In this document: one piece after another, positions 32,160-43,931 of the stretch | Layout of the letters: the number at the start of each line of letters is the position of its first letter | Position numbering within the stretch: position 1 is the stretch's first letter | Source: Aspergillus flavus | Taxonomy: Eukaryota > Ascomycota > Eurotiomycetes > Eurotiales > Aspergillaceae | Assembly (NCBI RefSeq): GCF_009017415.1 | Contig: NC_092408.1 | Coordinates: 2,542,001 to 2,606,000, forward strand | Direction of reading: 5' to 3' | DNA length: 64,000 nt | Position numbers and translations under genes: made by a program | Notes under the pieces: generated by a model | Databases searched by the model: none | What the model saw: the letters and a program-made list of their open reading frames with translations, nothing else | Told to the model about the DNA's origin: nothing

Positions 32160-34385
32160 ATGGGCTCGGACGGTTTACCCACAATGACCGCTGCGACTGC
32201 TTCCCGAGGGACCAAGGCGTCTTCTGCCGTGTCAAAAACCCGACCTAGGTCCTTAGGAGGCTGTGCCACATGTCGTAGCCGTCATGTAAAATGTGACGAA
32301 AGTCGTCCCTCATGCTTAGTGTGTCGAAATCTGGGCTTGACCTGTGACAAGTACGAGATTAGGCTCGTGTTTGATGCAATTGACACGCAAGGTTCACGAT
32401 GCCGTCGACCTTTGTTTACGGAAGACATGCGGCAGAGGATGAGTAAAGAGCTGGTAGACAGCGTGAATCCAGATGACGCAGCCACTTTGCTGCTTCAGAT
32501 TGATGATCAGTGCGAAGAACAGGAGCAACATCCCGATAGCTATTTCGATACTTACCTAGGGCCATTTGGTGCCTTCCGCGCACCTCGGCCAGAGCTGGAG
32601 CCTACTGAAGGGCTGACATGCCCTTCCATAAAGCCTCCATCATATCAGCATGTTCCTATCGCAGATGATTTCAACACGGCGTTCGAGGAAGCCTTGATCA
32701 ATGACCCTCTTATGGAATGTCTTTTTGGGGGGATAGATGTAAATGCCACAGGCGACTTCCAAACGGAAAGCTTCTTCAACATTACTGGGACAGAAAATCA
32801 CGAACGTTCATCACAGCAGTCTGTGACTGAGAGCTCAGAAATGTTGATGGATCTGCCATCATTGTCCCAACATATCCAGTACACGCCAACTATTCCCAAT
32901 CTGGCTCCGGCGGATGCCCCTTTTCTGTTATCAGTATATAAAAGCCAGGTGGTCACATCATTCTCCCCGGTCCAATCCACAAAGTCTCCCTGGCATATTC
33001 TTCACGTGCCGAGTGCCATGGGGACTTTCGCTCAGTTAACCATGGGGGAGCAGCCAGGTAATGCACAGTTGTGTATCTTCTATGCAATACTAGCTACTGG
33101 TGCTTACATGCAGCGTGCAGTTTCAACGTCGCAAGGGCATCGTGAATACTGGCAAAGGCAATCAGAGTCATACGCTGTTTCCGCTCAGAATTATCTCAAG
33201 GTGGCACTTCAAGATATGTCAGCTACCCTGAAAAAGAGTAAATACAAAGACATCCTCATCGCTTTAATGTGTATGAACACCGTCTTCGTAAGTGGCCAGA
33301 TATCTTATCAGCATCCCTTCTGATATAGAAGTAAATAGAGGAAAATACCGCGAGCCAATACTAACCAACTGCTTGGAGATAAACAGGCATATCAGGGTAA
33401 TGAAGATCGCATTAGGAGATGTCTCCTGGACTGTGAAAATTGGATTCGCTTCCGTGGTATACCTAAGACACGTAAATCACGGAAAGTACGACTGTTACAC
33501 CACTGTTATGTGTATCTCCGCATCTTCTATGAGAGCACATCAATGTCGCATGTAAGGGGCTCCAGTATGCAACAAGAGATGAATGAATCGCCAGATACCA
33601 TTACGTCCGTGGCTTCTAGTCCCTCTTTTCGTCTTCGGCAATGGGAAGGCCGACTTGATCAGAGAATGAATGAACTAAAAGAACAGCATTTGGGTGAGAA
33701 TGACATCCACCTTGAGATCCCGGGTCGATGGGATTCTACGATGTACCCTCATGTGTTTGGTATGCCAGAGACTCTTTTATTCTTGCTGTCCCAAGTGACG
33801 CGCCTGGGGAATGAGCGAGACATGTCCGATCTAGACGGTGGGTCAAATATCCTGGACTTTAGACAGTTTTCTTCACGGGCTCGGAGCCTTGAACGGTATA
33901 TATGTACATGGAGACCCTCCTCTTCCCCTTTCCACGGCGAAGACAATGAAGACGACGACTTGAATGGGAATGGTGCTTTTAAGGCCAACACTATACTGAG
34001 CAGTCATATGGTCCTTGCTCTGCACAAAGCACTGCTGGTCTTCTTCTACCGGCGAATATACGATGTGGATCCAACTATACTGCAAGATAGGGTCTGGCAG
34101 GTTCAAGACTCTTTGTCACGATGTGATCGTGGCGATATCCCTACCGCCCCTTTGTTGTGGGCTGCATTCGTCGCAGCCTGTGAAGCGCTGGACCCAACCC
34201 TACGAGACTGGTTCACGAACTGGTTTAATAGGTCGTTCAAAGCAAGTGGGTTACAGAACTTCAAGTTCGCCCTTAACATAGCCAAGCAAGTTTGGGAAAA
34301 GCAAGGGCGATCTTTGAGTAGCGATAATAGTACTAGCTGGCCACAGGTTATGCGGGACAGCGGCATGAGTATGTTTTATGTCTGA
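32160..34385 (+). CDS. Zn2Cys6 transcription factor with fungal-specific domain 2 (acr-2-like cluster)
   Basis: Exons 32160-33287 and 33387-34385 give 708 aa; the 99-bp intron restores MCMNTVFAYQGNEDRIRRCL. The zinc cluster GGCATCRSRHVKCDESRPSC has its six Cys at residues 35, 38, 45, 52, 55 and 62. A long C-terminal part with YAILATGAYMQRAV, VYLRIFYESTS and HMVLALHKALLVFFYRRIYD resembles the fungal transcription-factor domain 2 of arginine- and acriflavine-type regulators. A second ATG at 32184 is an equally possible start. The end is uncertain: the final codons (GMSMFYV) overlap a GTATGT donor at 34371, so a short last exon further right may exist. Target genes unknown; the acid phosphatase and chitosanase are neighbours. 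Confidence 0.75.
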
Positions 34386-35530
34386 AGAAGGAAGAAAAAA
34401 AGCTCGTTTTCTGAAAAAATGTCAGCCTCAACTGGTATGGAACTCATCAGAACCTGACATGCCCTCGAGCTCAGATACTTTGCAATTCTTGAGTGGCTTC
34501 TTGCAGGAACGTCGCACTCAAAGGTTTGAGCTCCATTTGTAGTAGCCAGGTTGAAAACCATGGTACAATGCTACTGTTCACGGAAGTGAACGAGGTGATC
34601 ATGAATGTACCACAGTGATTTACCAGGGGGTGATACAGTGACACCGGGCATGTGAGAAGGGATGAGGACATCAAATTCCTTACATTGTTAAACCTGGGGC
34701 TTTCTACTACCCTTGTGTTTAGACTTGTCGATTTACGCAACAAGAACATGGCAGGTGAAATTCAGCATCCCCAGAGGCCTCCAGCGCCTTTGAAAACCGC
34801 AATATAAGATATATGGTGTACCCCCGAACTGCAACGAGATGTCTACCGGGAATGTGCAGTTGAAGTGTGATGATACTCCTCAAGTACCCGCTCGCTCACA
34901 CTTTTGATGGTGAACAGGCCTATCCAAATATGAGTGGCATGAGTGAGGCAGAGAGCTGCTGGGACTATCCGGAGGAGATTTGTGCAGAATTGGAAGAGTT
35001 GCACCCAATTTGGACACGTATACAATTGAAGCCTCATCCCTTACTGGCCGTGACGACTGATACCAATTGTTAGCGGCTAAACATTGCTGTGATTGACACG
35101 ACGATGGCGAAAATTGAGTTGTTGACGAATTAGCAACATGGAAAGTATAGCAATATACTCCCTTCGTCACACGGAACTGAAGAGTAACAACCATTACAGT
35201 AAGAGGAGAAGACCTAGAGGAATGCAAGCAGGAATGTATCAAATTGAGGTGCACTGTAGACATCACTGCTAGCTTCCCTAATTCCTTGACAGGAGGTCCA
35301 TCACATCAGACTTGGGCATGCTGCATCCGCTTTATTTTAAGATTCAATCTAAATGTTGGCGATCACGTTGCTCCGCATTCTCAGCACGACAGCTGGACTC
35401 TGAATTTCGTACATACATTGCCATATTCATACACGTCTATGTTGTATACATTCGAATCTAAATAGGGAGCCACCGAGGTAAAATTTCAAACAACAGTATC
35501 TCATGGAGGCAACCCCGTCAAAAGTGGGGT
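34386..35530. other. Intergenic, 1.1 kb
   Basis: No ORF here shows conserved features on either strand. Possible missing last exon of the upstream regulator could lie at its start. No repeats or RNA genes are seen. Confidence 0.45.
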
Positions 35531-37261
35531 CTATGAGTATGGCACACCATCTTCTACCTGTTTCCCCGTGGGATATTCACCAAAACAAGCCTCCTGGTAC
35601 TTGGCATTCTCCTTCAGAGTCGGGACGCCACTCAAGAACCCATCGACCGCGCAGAAACCATTTTGAGAATCCTCACATCCGACCAGTCCATCCAGAGGTA
35701 GTGGGGCATTGTTAAGCACAAAGCGGATGTATCTCTTGGTGTTACGCGTGGACTCTAGGCGAGGGTTGACATAGAGGATCGGATCCAAAGAGTCAAACGA
35801 AACATTGCTGGGACAAGTCCAGACCTCAGACATGAATCGTGCACCGAACGGAGTCAGGTCATTAAGGGCAAATGTCCGGTTGGAGGGTGCGTGGTCTATG
35901 TTGATTGGCAGACCATGGGGGCCGTACTTGAAGTGCTCAAGACCGAGAGCGGAGATGACTGAGAGAATGATATCATCATGGGACATATCCATATAGAATG
36001 GCTGGCCCAGGGGGAACTGGGCGGTGTTGTCATCGTAGGTAGAGTTGATGCTGGTGTCACTAGAGTGAATCAGCTTTCCTTCGAGTCTAGCTGCGAGCTC
36101 CAGGACGTAGCCGATGCCTTGGGCACGGCCAGTCGGGGAGCCGAATGCGAAGTTGCCATAGTACTGGATGTCGACATTATAGGCGAAGTCCTTCCACTCT
36201 TGTTCGGTGAACAGGGAGCAGAAGAATGACCCCCCTAGACTTGTGTTCTCATAAACACAGAGGTTTTGCATTGCAAGCACATCGTAGGCCGTCAAATTGA
36301 AGTCTTCGGGAAGGTAACTGGCCAGCCTGGAGAGAGCGTTCTTGGTATATCGAGGAATGAATACCTGGGCAGACTCATCGCTGGTTCGGAGCAAGTCAGT
36401 TTAGTCTGTCCATAGTTGCGCTCTACGGAGACAGCGGGCTCTGAGAGTTACTTACCCGGCAGTCTTGTCCCCAAGACAAGAAACATAAGAAGCCAGAGTA
36501 TTATTGAAAAAACCTGTTGTCTCTGGAATGACAACCAAATCATACTGGTCATAGGAGCTGTTGGCACCACTGTTGCCAAAGAAACCACCTGGTTCATCTC
36601 GTTAGACTGAATAGATTCTACCCTGTGGTGGATGACTGAAAAGCTTACTGAGCCACCAGCGGGCACTCTCCAAAATTCGCCCCTGGGATGTGGTACGGAA
36701 TACGGGCTTTGGTCGTGCTGTACCATTGGGGTAGACATTGAGGGACTCATTCCAGGCCGCCACATTATCACGGCCAGGGCGATATAACAGCCTGCCGTAT
36801 TTGATCCAAAAGTCGGCCCCGGATGCATCTTCAGTAGCAGCACCGTTTTCCATCAATGTATTTTCTCCAATCACATACTCCCAATCGTTCAGGAACTTCA
36901 GAGGGCCTTTAGCCACCATCTTTCCTGGCTTGGCTTTGGTATAGTTGACCAACTTGGAGGCAAAATCTCCCATGCCTCTCCCATCCAAGAGATTGCTGGT
37001 AGGAAACCGCTCGGCATGGCGATGAAGCACATGGACTTGTGACAGCTCACAGCCCTGCGGCATACCCTTGGGAACACCGAAAGTATCCGCATTCTTGTAT
37101 GGACTCAGGTTGGCCCAGCTTTTGGTCATGTCAAAGCCCGATGCATAGGTAGCACCAGTGGGTGCAGATGCAGGGCCCGACGAACTGGACGAAAAATGGG
37201 GTGCAGCAGAACCCACGCCTGCCAGAGCAGTGAGGTATACGCCAAAGGTAAGGTTCTTCAT
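35531..37261 (-). CDS. Secreted histidine acid phosphatase (phytase B-like)
   Basis: Exons 37261-36649, 36588-36456 and 36380-35531 give 531 aa; joins read RWWLSGFFGNSGANSS and DKTAGDESAQVFIPRY. A signal peptide (MKNLTFGVYLTALAGVGSAA) precedes a Ser-rich linker. The catalytic phosphohistidine motif is VHVLHRHAERFPTSN, so RHxxRxP is present but with Ala in place of the usual Gly. The acid catalyst HD lies in MDMSHDDIILSVISALG. Eight or more Cys fit the disulfides of this family. Members remove phosphate from phytate or other monoesters outside the cell under phosphate limitation; the real substrate is not predictable. Several NxS/T sites support glycosylation. Confidence 0.9.
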
Positions 37262-38956
37262 GGCGAGTATGTTACAACAGATCGCCAATCCAAAAAAGGT
37301 CGGGGGACGTATGACTTGAAAATACGCCTGCGAGGCAAGACCATCTTTTATAACCTTTTTTTCTCACATTACATGTGACGGCTGCTTCGCTCGGGATATT
37401 CTTTCATACAGGGCACCTTTGCCGATCAATAGATATGCCCCGAATATCCCGCATTCTGGTCTCCACCGGTATAACTGTGACTAATATGAATGGGGTGCCG
37501 GGCGGACCGAGTGTGAAGCTTTCGCGAGGATACTTTTTGTATACCATCACCACAAAGCCACCAACGCCATGTTTGTTCCGAGAATACATGCGATGCGCAC
37601 AGTGATACGCAGGGGGGTAATCTGCTTGAAATGCAGCAGGTACGTTCTCCGAAGCGAAAAGATCATATTCTGGTCTTCGGCTTGCGCCCGGAGAGAGACT
37701 GCCAAGGAGTCTCCACATGGGGTAAACGCCATCGGAATTTGGTCTCCCTTCTCCACACTTCTCGTAAGGCAAGGCGAGTAGGGTTACATTCGAGGGGAAT
37801 GAGGAAAGAAAAAGCAAGCGCAAACCAAGGTACTGCCTGCGCGGTTGAACCTGGATCGCTCAAGCTTCGCAGCCAATGCTAATGGCTTGACGCTATGTCG
37901 CACGAATAACTCTTTAACATTACTAAATCGCCACTGTAGAGGGAAATGTTGCCGAGCCATCTCTTTGCTGCACCCTTGAAAGCAAAATTTGCATATTTTG
38001 TTTCGTTGTGGGAGTGGGCTTATACTCATTTGCATAGAGCTCTCCCTACTATCTGCGAGAGGAAGGCCCTGAGGGAAAAGGTAGGACTTGAAAAAAACAG
38101 CAGAACTTGAAGGTCATCCCAACTACTCACTAGAAGGCAATCCATGTCGACCGGTCGATGTTTCATTGGCGGATCTTGCTATGATGTTTCTAGAATAATC
38201 ACATTGTCCCACGAGCACTGCATCTGTAAAGAAGGCTGGTACCAGGATTCCCAGTCGGTCACGCCGCATTGCTGGAAGGTATAAGACAGGGCAGTAGTGG
38301 CTTAAAGCGCTCCGTGGCATGAAATATTCGCTTTCCTTCTCTGACTGGGCAAGACGTTGCGCGTACTCACGCACCTGTTTCCATGATTTTGACTAGTTAT
38401 TGAAAGTATATCAAGCCTTGTGCATCAGATGCCGGGAGTTCCAACTGTGCCTTAATATTTGTCGTTGTGAAGCTAGTGGAAACCGGGACAGGTACATATT
38501 CAAGTCCACGGTTCAAACGCGCGCCACTAAAGTTCTCCGCATACCCTTTGGAGTATTGTCGGTTGAGATGATGAGCCCAAGGCACGACTCAAGTGCTAAT
38601 TGCTGTTTTAGTCGAGCGGGACTGAAATTGTCTAAAGGTCGCCTTGGGATTGAGCTTGTCGGTGCTTTTCGAGAGTACCAGAGAAGAAAATGATATTTAT
38701 CGTATGGTGCTTTATTCTATCCAGCAATTAAACTCGTATAGTACCTGGTCATGTCTAATCTATATTATATCACTCAGAGGGATATACTTATTCTTATGAA
38801 GCGATACTTCATTCATTTCTGGTGTCTGCCGAAAACTGCGTAAATTGGTTTTTCTGGTAAAGAATTAGCCTGCATTTTGAAATCCTGCGAGATTCCCAAC
38901 ATTTCGCTGCATGACGAGGTTGAACCTAGGCTAAGGAAAGACACGTACCATTACTT
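37262..38956. other. Intergenic, 1.7 kb, phosphatase promoter and unassigned DNA
   Basis: Includes the promoter of the acid phosphatase at its left end. Frames on both strands at 37,400-37,830 and 38,400-38,690 lack ATG starts, splice partners or recognised domains. The minus frame ending near 38,397 (EYVPVPVSTSFTTTNIKAQL) looks slightly coding-like and could be a decayed remnant. Confidence 0.4.
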
Positions 38957-40402
38957 TCAAGGAAGGGACGGTTTTGTCAGCTTTGCGTCCACTTCAGCCT
39001 TGTGGTATTGTAATTCCATCTCCACGGTCCGTGTGATAACCATAGACCTCGGGGGATTCGAGCCGTTCTGAATAAGCTCGATGTCATCGTCGAAATAGCG
39101 GCTTCTCCCATGTTGCCTCGTATTGCGTGCCTCACTGGTAGGGACCCCGGAGGGTTCAGACCCCGTGAAACAGCCTCCAGGGCAATGGCGGTGCAGGAAG
39201 GGACGCAGTGAGGGAAGACAGTCGCAGATAATGACAAGAACAGTTTCCGCATTCCTATCAACATGTCAGAGATGAACTACTACATGGACCCCAAGAGGAA
39301 GCCTTACGCCCATAGGATTGGAACTGCCATACGATAGGGATGGTCCCCTTCATAAAGCAAGTTATCGACGGTGATCGCGCGGAAGATACTGGTAATAATG
39401 GTGCTGCTATAGTCAGCTTTCTGCTTCTTTCGAGATTAGTAGCAATGGACTAGGAGGGACTCACATGCCACCCAAGAAAAACATCAGAGTCACTCCCAGC
39501 TTTTGCCAGACCCGCATATTTAGTTTCCAGATCAAAGGGATCGGGGCGATTATCATCAAGAAATCCGTAATAACGTTTAGCACGGAACTTGCCAACATGA
39601 TACTGAGGCGGTCTACACAGTGCCCTTCAGTAATCGTCGAGTCCCATGCCTTAGCAACCGGCTGGCAGCCAAACAAATAGAGGAAAACCAGTATCAGTGA
39701 GGGTAGGGTGATGAGGGTCGCGATTCCGTAGATGCAAAATCTCCATAGCTTCACATGGGGACTCAGGCGATAGTAGAGCATGATCAGGCTCAGCTTTGCG
39801 ACACAAACCAATGGGATGAACGTCACGACGATTGCTAAGATTATCTTGACTGTGTTAATCTAGAATACCTGGTATTTCCTAGGCGTGGGGTGCATTCTCA
39901 CCACAGTAAACCTAGCCAACTCGCTCTCCGAGAGAGTAGCTTCGTGCTTTCCAAGCCCACCATCACCGAAACCATCTATTTTATCGTATTAGCCGACATT
40001 CCTAGGAGCCGTTGTTAGAGTTGTAGATAATTGAAAGGACTTACACAGGGTTAAACCCTGCGTGGCAACTGCTAACATCTATATTTGCGGTTAGTTTATA
40101 GCTTATTTCGTAGTGGTGTCATAACATTTTGTAGAATACTCACCCACGCAAGGATCGTGAAAACTGAAAGCTGTTAATATATTACCGTCGATCATTCAAC
40201 GGCCGGTCCTGGGCTCACCATTATGAATGCCAAACTGTCGGGTGATGAATACACTCGTATAGGTATGCACCACGAGTGACAAGGTGCCCGTAACAAGCCC
40301 AAAAATCACCAGGGCTTGATTAATTGACTCGTACGCTTCATGGGAGAGACTATCCCTGGCTTGGAGTCGGGTCCATCCCTCCAGTGCAACCGTCCAAGCC
40401 AT
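38957..40402 (-). CDS. Rhodopsin-like integral membrane protein (PTH11-type)
   Basis: Seven exons are reconstructed (40402-40219, 40163-40144, 40078-40045, 39975-39902, 39859-39465, 39406-39308, 39254-38957), giving 367 aa. Two exons have only 20 and 34 nt; they are supported because the join FGIHNVFTILAWMLAVATQG continues to LYGFGDGGLGKHEATLSE. About seven membrane segments follow the pattern of the fungal rhodopsin domain: SLVVHTYTSVFITRQFG, AKLSLIMLYYRLSP, FGCQPVAKAWD, DFLMIIAPIPLIWKL, GISTIITSIFRAITVDNLL and ETVLVIICDCLPSLRP. The C-terminal ~80 residues are hydrophilic and Arg/Ser-rich, expected in the cytoplasm. PTH11-class proteins may sense surfaces or nutrients, but most members have no known ligand. 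Small exons are the main uncertainty. Confidence 0.78.
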
Positions 40403-42082
40403 ATATTGCAGTGGTGCATCAATCCTCTAGCCCTTAAGCTGGCCCGAGTGAGAACTGCAAGTATTTGGTACTTAAGGCTCACTAAACCCGTCCAAAGGAT
40501 TGTACATGCAGAATGATGAGCGTTTATAGAAGTCAATAAATTTCTGATAGCAATGTAGGTTAATCAATTGGGGTAACAGCCCACTCTAAGAAGAGAATTT
40601 GGCACTAAAACACCTCCCTTCTCCAAGACCCAATCCTGTGAGCCACTAAGAGACCGCTATCAGGAAGCTTTTGTTCAGCTTCAGGCCATTCAAGCTTAAT
40701 CAATGTTCCCTGAGCCACGTGGGGGGGCGTTGCCCTCATGACGGCACGCCTGTTGGATTTGCCGAGATTTCCCCGTGTGTTGCTGTTTCGATATCCAACC
40801 CAGCCTATATGCTAGATATCAATCTAGCAAATAGTCCGTGAACGGTCGATCGCACTACTGCTAGCAGCCGATGGCTTGTTATGCTGGTCTTAATTTCCAT
40901 GGCAAACCTTGGGGGGATAGATATCAAGAAAAAAACCGCCCCTAAAAAAAGAAGAAAACAAAAAAAAAAAGAGAATGCGTGAACCAAAGGATTAAATTAC
41001 GGAGTTTTAGTATAAGATGCATCCTCATAGGAATCCTTCGTGGCTCCATATGCGACGCATTACTAACGTGATGCGTGAGTGTTTCATATTAGAACGTCTA
41101 CCAGGGACATCCTTCATGTCGACCCAGTTTCTCGGAGAAATAGGTGTTTACCTTATCTTCATGAAGATCTCGCCTCACCTTATCATCTGGGATTACTCTT
41201 CTGCCTTGAATCTAGTTAAAGAACGAATTTTTGAGATTGCGGCTATACAACACCGAGGCACATTACTACAGCCCGTCCAGCAAATAGATCGAGTGTTTGA
41301 TCTACAAGAGATGCTAATTGATTTGAGTTGCCCTGAAATCCGCTGATCATGTCAAGTTGTGGTTAGATGTGTCTAACTTGAGGTTGATAGCGGACGGACC
41401 ACGGCAAGGCGCTGCTTTCCGTCTCCCCCGGCTAGGCAAACGGGATCCATTCTGCTATGTCCATTCCGGGATTGATTTTGCTGGCTTGCGTGCTCAACTT
41501 ACTTTGGCTATCGACTTAGCTGACCACCTTAACGGACTTTTGTATCCATCATCCTCCGAGCGTTGTGCGATGAATCAGAAGGGGATGACCTCCTCAAAAT
41601 GGGGGATTACACGCATTCTCGAAGCCTACGGCAGGAGTCCATGCTCTGAAGGGATCCATAATTCAAGGAAAGGAGGTCTGTCACCAGTGTTGACGGACGA
41701 TTCATCATAATGCTGTTGTTCAGCATTGGACTAATGTGCAATTGGGCATGATCTTCCGGGTGGATATATCCTTGGGGAGCAGATACCGGCATCTTCTTGC
41801 CACCCTATGGGGCAGAGGCACAGTGTGTGAAACGCAGACGCAGAAGATAGCCTTGGGAGCGGAGAGCTGGATCGACCAAAGATGATTCTGGGGTAAAACA
41901 AGTGCAAGACCAGGGCAGCAGGTCGGTATAAAGACAACGACAAGTCATCCTCTCCGGATACCGTTCTGCCAGCCAGTTGCAACAAGGTTAAGTTAAAGGC
42001 CATGTCAGTGGTTTGAAGCGTAACCGTATACAGACAGCAGATAAACTCTAAGGACGGTTCCTTTTTTTTTATTATGTATATA

Positions 42083-42106
42083 TTTTTTTTTTTTTTTTTT
42101 TTTTTT
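42083..42106. repeat. Poly-T run, 24 nt
   Basis: 24 uninterrupted T on the plus strand in AT-rich intergenic DNA; length may be unstable. Confidence 0.9.
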
Positions 42107-42885
42107 GATTTGTGGGTAACTGGGCATGAATATTGTGAGGCAATGGATCTCCGTGACTGCATACGCATAAGACCCATGGATCACCCAAGCAAACTTAAAT
42201 TGATGGATTATTACGACGTTAAGGAGGTCAATGATTCATGTGAACCGAATAATCTGCTTTAGGATCCGGAGATATGACCATGAATTGGTTAAAATGGTTT
42301 CCACCTCGAGCTTTCTATCAAAGTCTATCGACTCACTGGTCGGATAGGATAAGCACAGCTAAAGTCTTGACATCCCCAAAAGGGAAGAAAGAAGGCAATG
42401 AATATAAATATCCCCCCACTCGGTATACCACTCGAACACATCCGTCATCTTGGCGGCTAATGCAGATGCCAATCGCTTGTTGAGTTCCAGCCAATTGTGA
42501 GTTTACAAGTCAGGAAAAGATTTCTGAACCCCTGAATGACTAGACACAGTGTGCATCTCCAGAATCCCGGCTGCGTGGACAGTTTGGAGCACCTGGCTTG
42601 GACAGCCGATCTTCACGGCGGAAACGGTAAGCTTAGCCAAGTGGGTCACCTTACGGCCTGGTTCCGTGATTTATCCCAAGACGGAGTAGATAATGTCCAC
42701 TGTCTACTAATCATAAATACACAGGTAGGCGCGGTGACCACTTTCCTAAACGGAGTGATTTCAACACAACCTCCAACACTTTCTAGGGTTATCGAACGGG
42801 AACCCTGGAATCCCGTTTCTTCTCCAAGTGGATTTTCTCCTTTTATCACGGTTTTTGCGCCAAAAGATAAAAAGGAAAGAAAAAA

Positions 42886-42925
42886 TAAAATAAAATAAAA
42901 TAAAATAAAATAAAATAAAATAAAA
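42886..42925. repeat. TAAAA microsatellite, eight units
   Basis: Eight tandem TAAAA units followed by further adenines; the membrane-like frames on the minus strand here are artefacts of the repeat. Confidence 0.9.
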
Positions 42926-43931
42926 AATAAGGGACGAGCGGGTACATGTTTCAGTTGCAAGAAAAAATTTTCCGCAGGATTCACCTTGGGTAGTCTGTCC
43001 CAAATTCCAATATACTATTCGGCAAGCCACTGCTCCACCGTTAACTGCCCGAGCTAAAAATCTCGATAAACATTCCTATTTTTCTTTGGAATTCCCTGTT
43101 TTCCTGCGGTTTCCGTGTCCGGCTTGAGTATCGTATCTAGGTCTTGTTATCGTCGTAGCATCCATTACCTTTCACATGGGCTAGGTAGCTAGTTGTGCAT
43201 ATCGACTGCGTAAGCGTTGGAGTTTACTGTTTGGCCATCGGATCCACCGAAAGTTTGGGCATAGCCATAAGCATTATCCATGCCCAAGCCGAATGTCGGC
43301 GTATCTGTGGCGATGCCAAGTTCAACAGAGATCCGAGTTGATTCGGGTGCACCATCAACTCCGTTCCGGTCAGCGATACATCATATGAATAATGAATACT
43401 TCTCACAATGGCATGATGGCTCATGGCAGGGGTGTAGTATCATATGCATGAAGGATTTAGCCCTTCCTATAAAGGCGACGGTGTGATGCATCCTACTGGC
43501 TCTCTTCCTACGATGCCTGGAGAGTATTTGCCACTAATTGTCCTTGGCTCCACTGTCTCACCAGTAGTTCACCTGGAGGTCGACCCTCACTATCAAGATG
43601 GGGTTCCCCCCTGCGTCGTGCCAAGACTGCTGAAGCGTCGGAGATTCACATCTTGGCCCGAAGGTGACACCGTTGTAGGGTATGAAAATAGTTCGGATTC
43701 TCTTTGAACGTTTTGTATGGAGTAAGAGCACTACGGAGTACTATTGCTTTAGAACTATGTCTTTCGAAATTCGAATAACGCGCAAGTCCTGAAAATAGTC
43801 AGTCAAGCTAAGAAATTGCCAATATGCGCCAAGGCTACCACGTTGTCCGTCCATTCAGCTTCTCCACCATACTAGCTATGTCCTCGAACAGACATTCGCA
43901 GTCATTGATGTTTTCCAGGGAACTGTGGTAA

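Larger units (their letters stand above)
40403..43931. other. Gene-poor region, 3.5 kb, with microsatellites
   Basis: No supported gene. Frames at 41,017-41,710 lack recognised features. A minus-strand frame ending at 43,189 (FGLGMDNAYGYAQTFGGSDG then TVNSNAYAVDMHN) has a protein-like composition but no start or splice entry, so it may be a decayed gene end. A poly-T run, a TAAAA repeat and scattered A-runs are present. Confidence 0.5.

Noticed and set aside
37404..37823. Minus-strand frame of ~139 codons upstream of the acid phosphatase
   Set aside because: Begins with TTG, no conserved motif, lies in the phosphatase promoter region.
41017..41710. Two plus-strand frames of ~110 codons
   Set aside because: No recognised features, different frames with no plausible splice join, AT-rich gene-poor context.
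42646..43030. Membrane-protein-like frames rich in Phe, Tyr, Leu and Ile
   Set aside because: They are translations of the TAAAA microsatellite.
43189..43380. Possible exon on the minus strand ending AVDMHN
   Set aside because: Open frame looks coding, but there is a stop just before it, no AG acceptor at the border and no partner exon.
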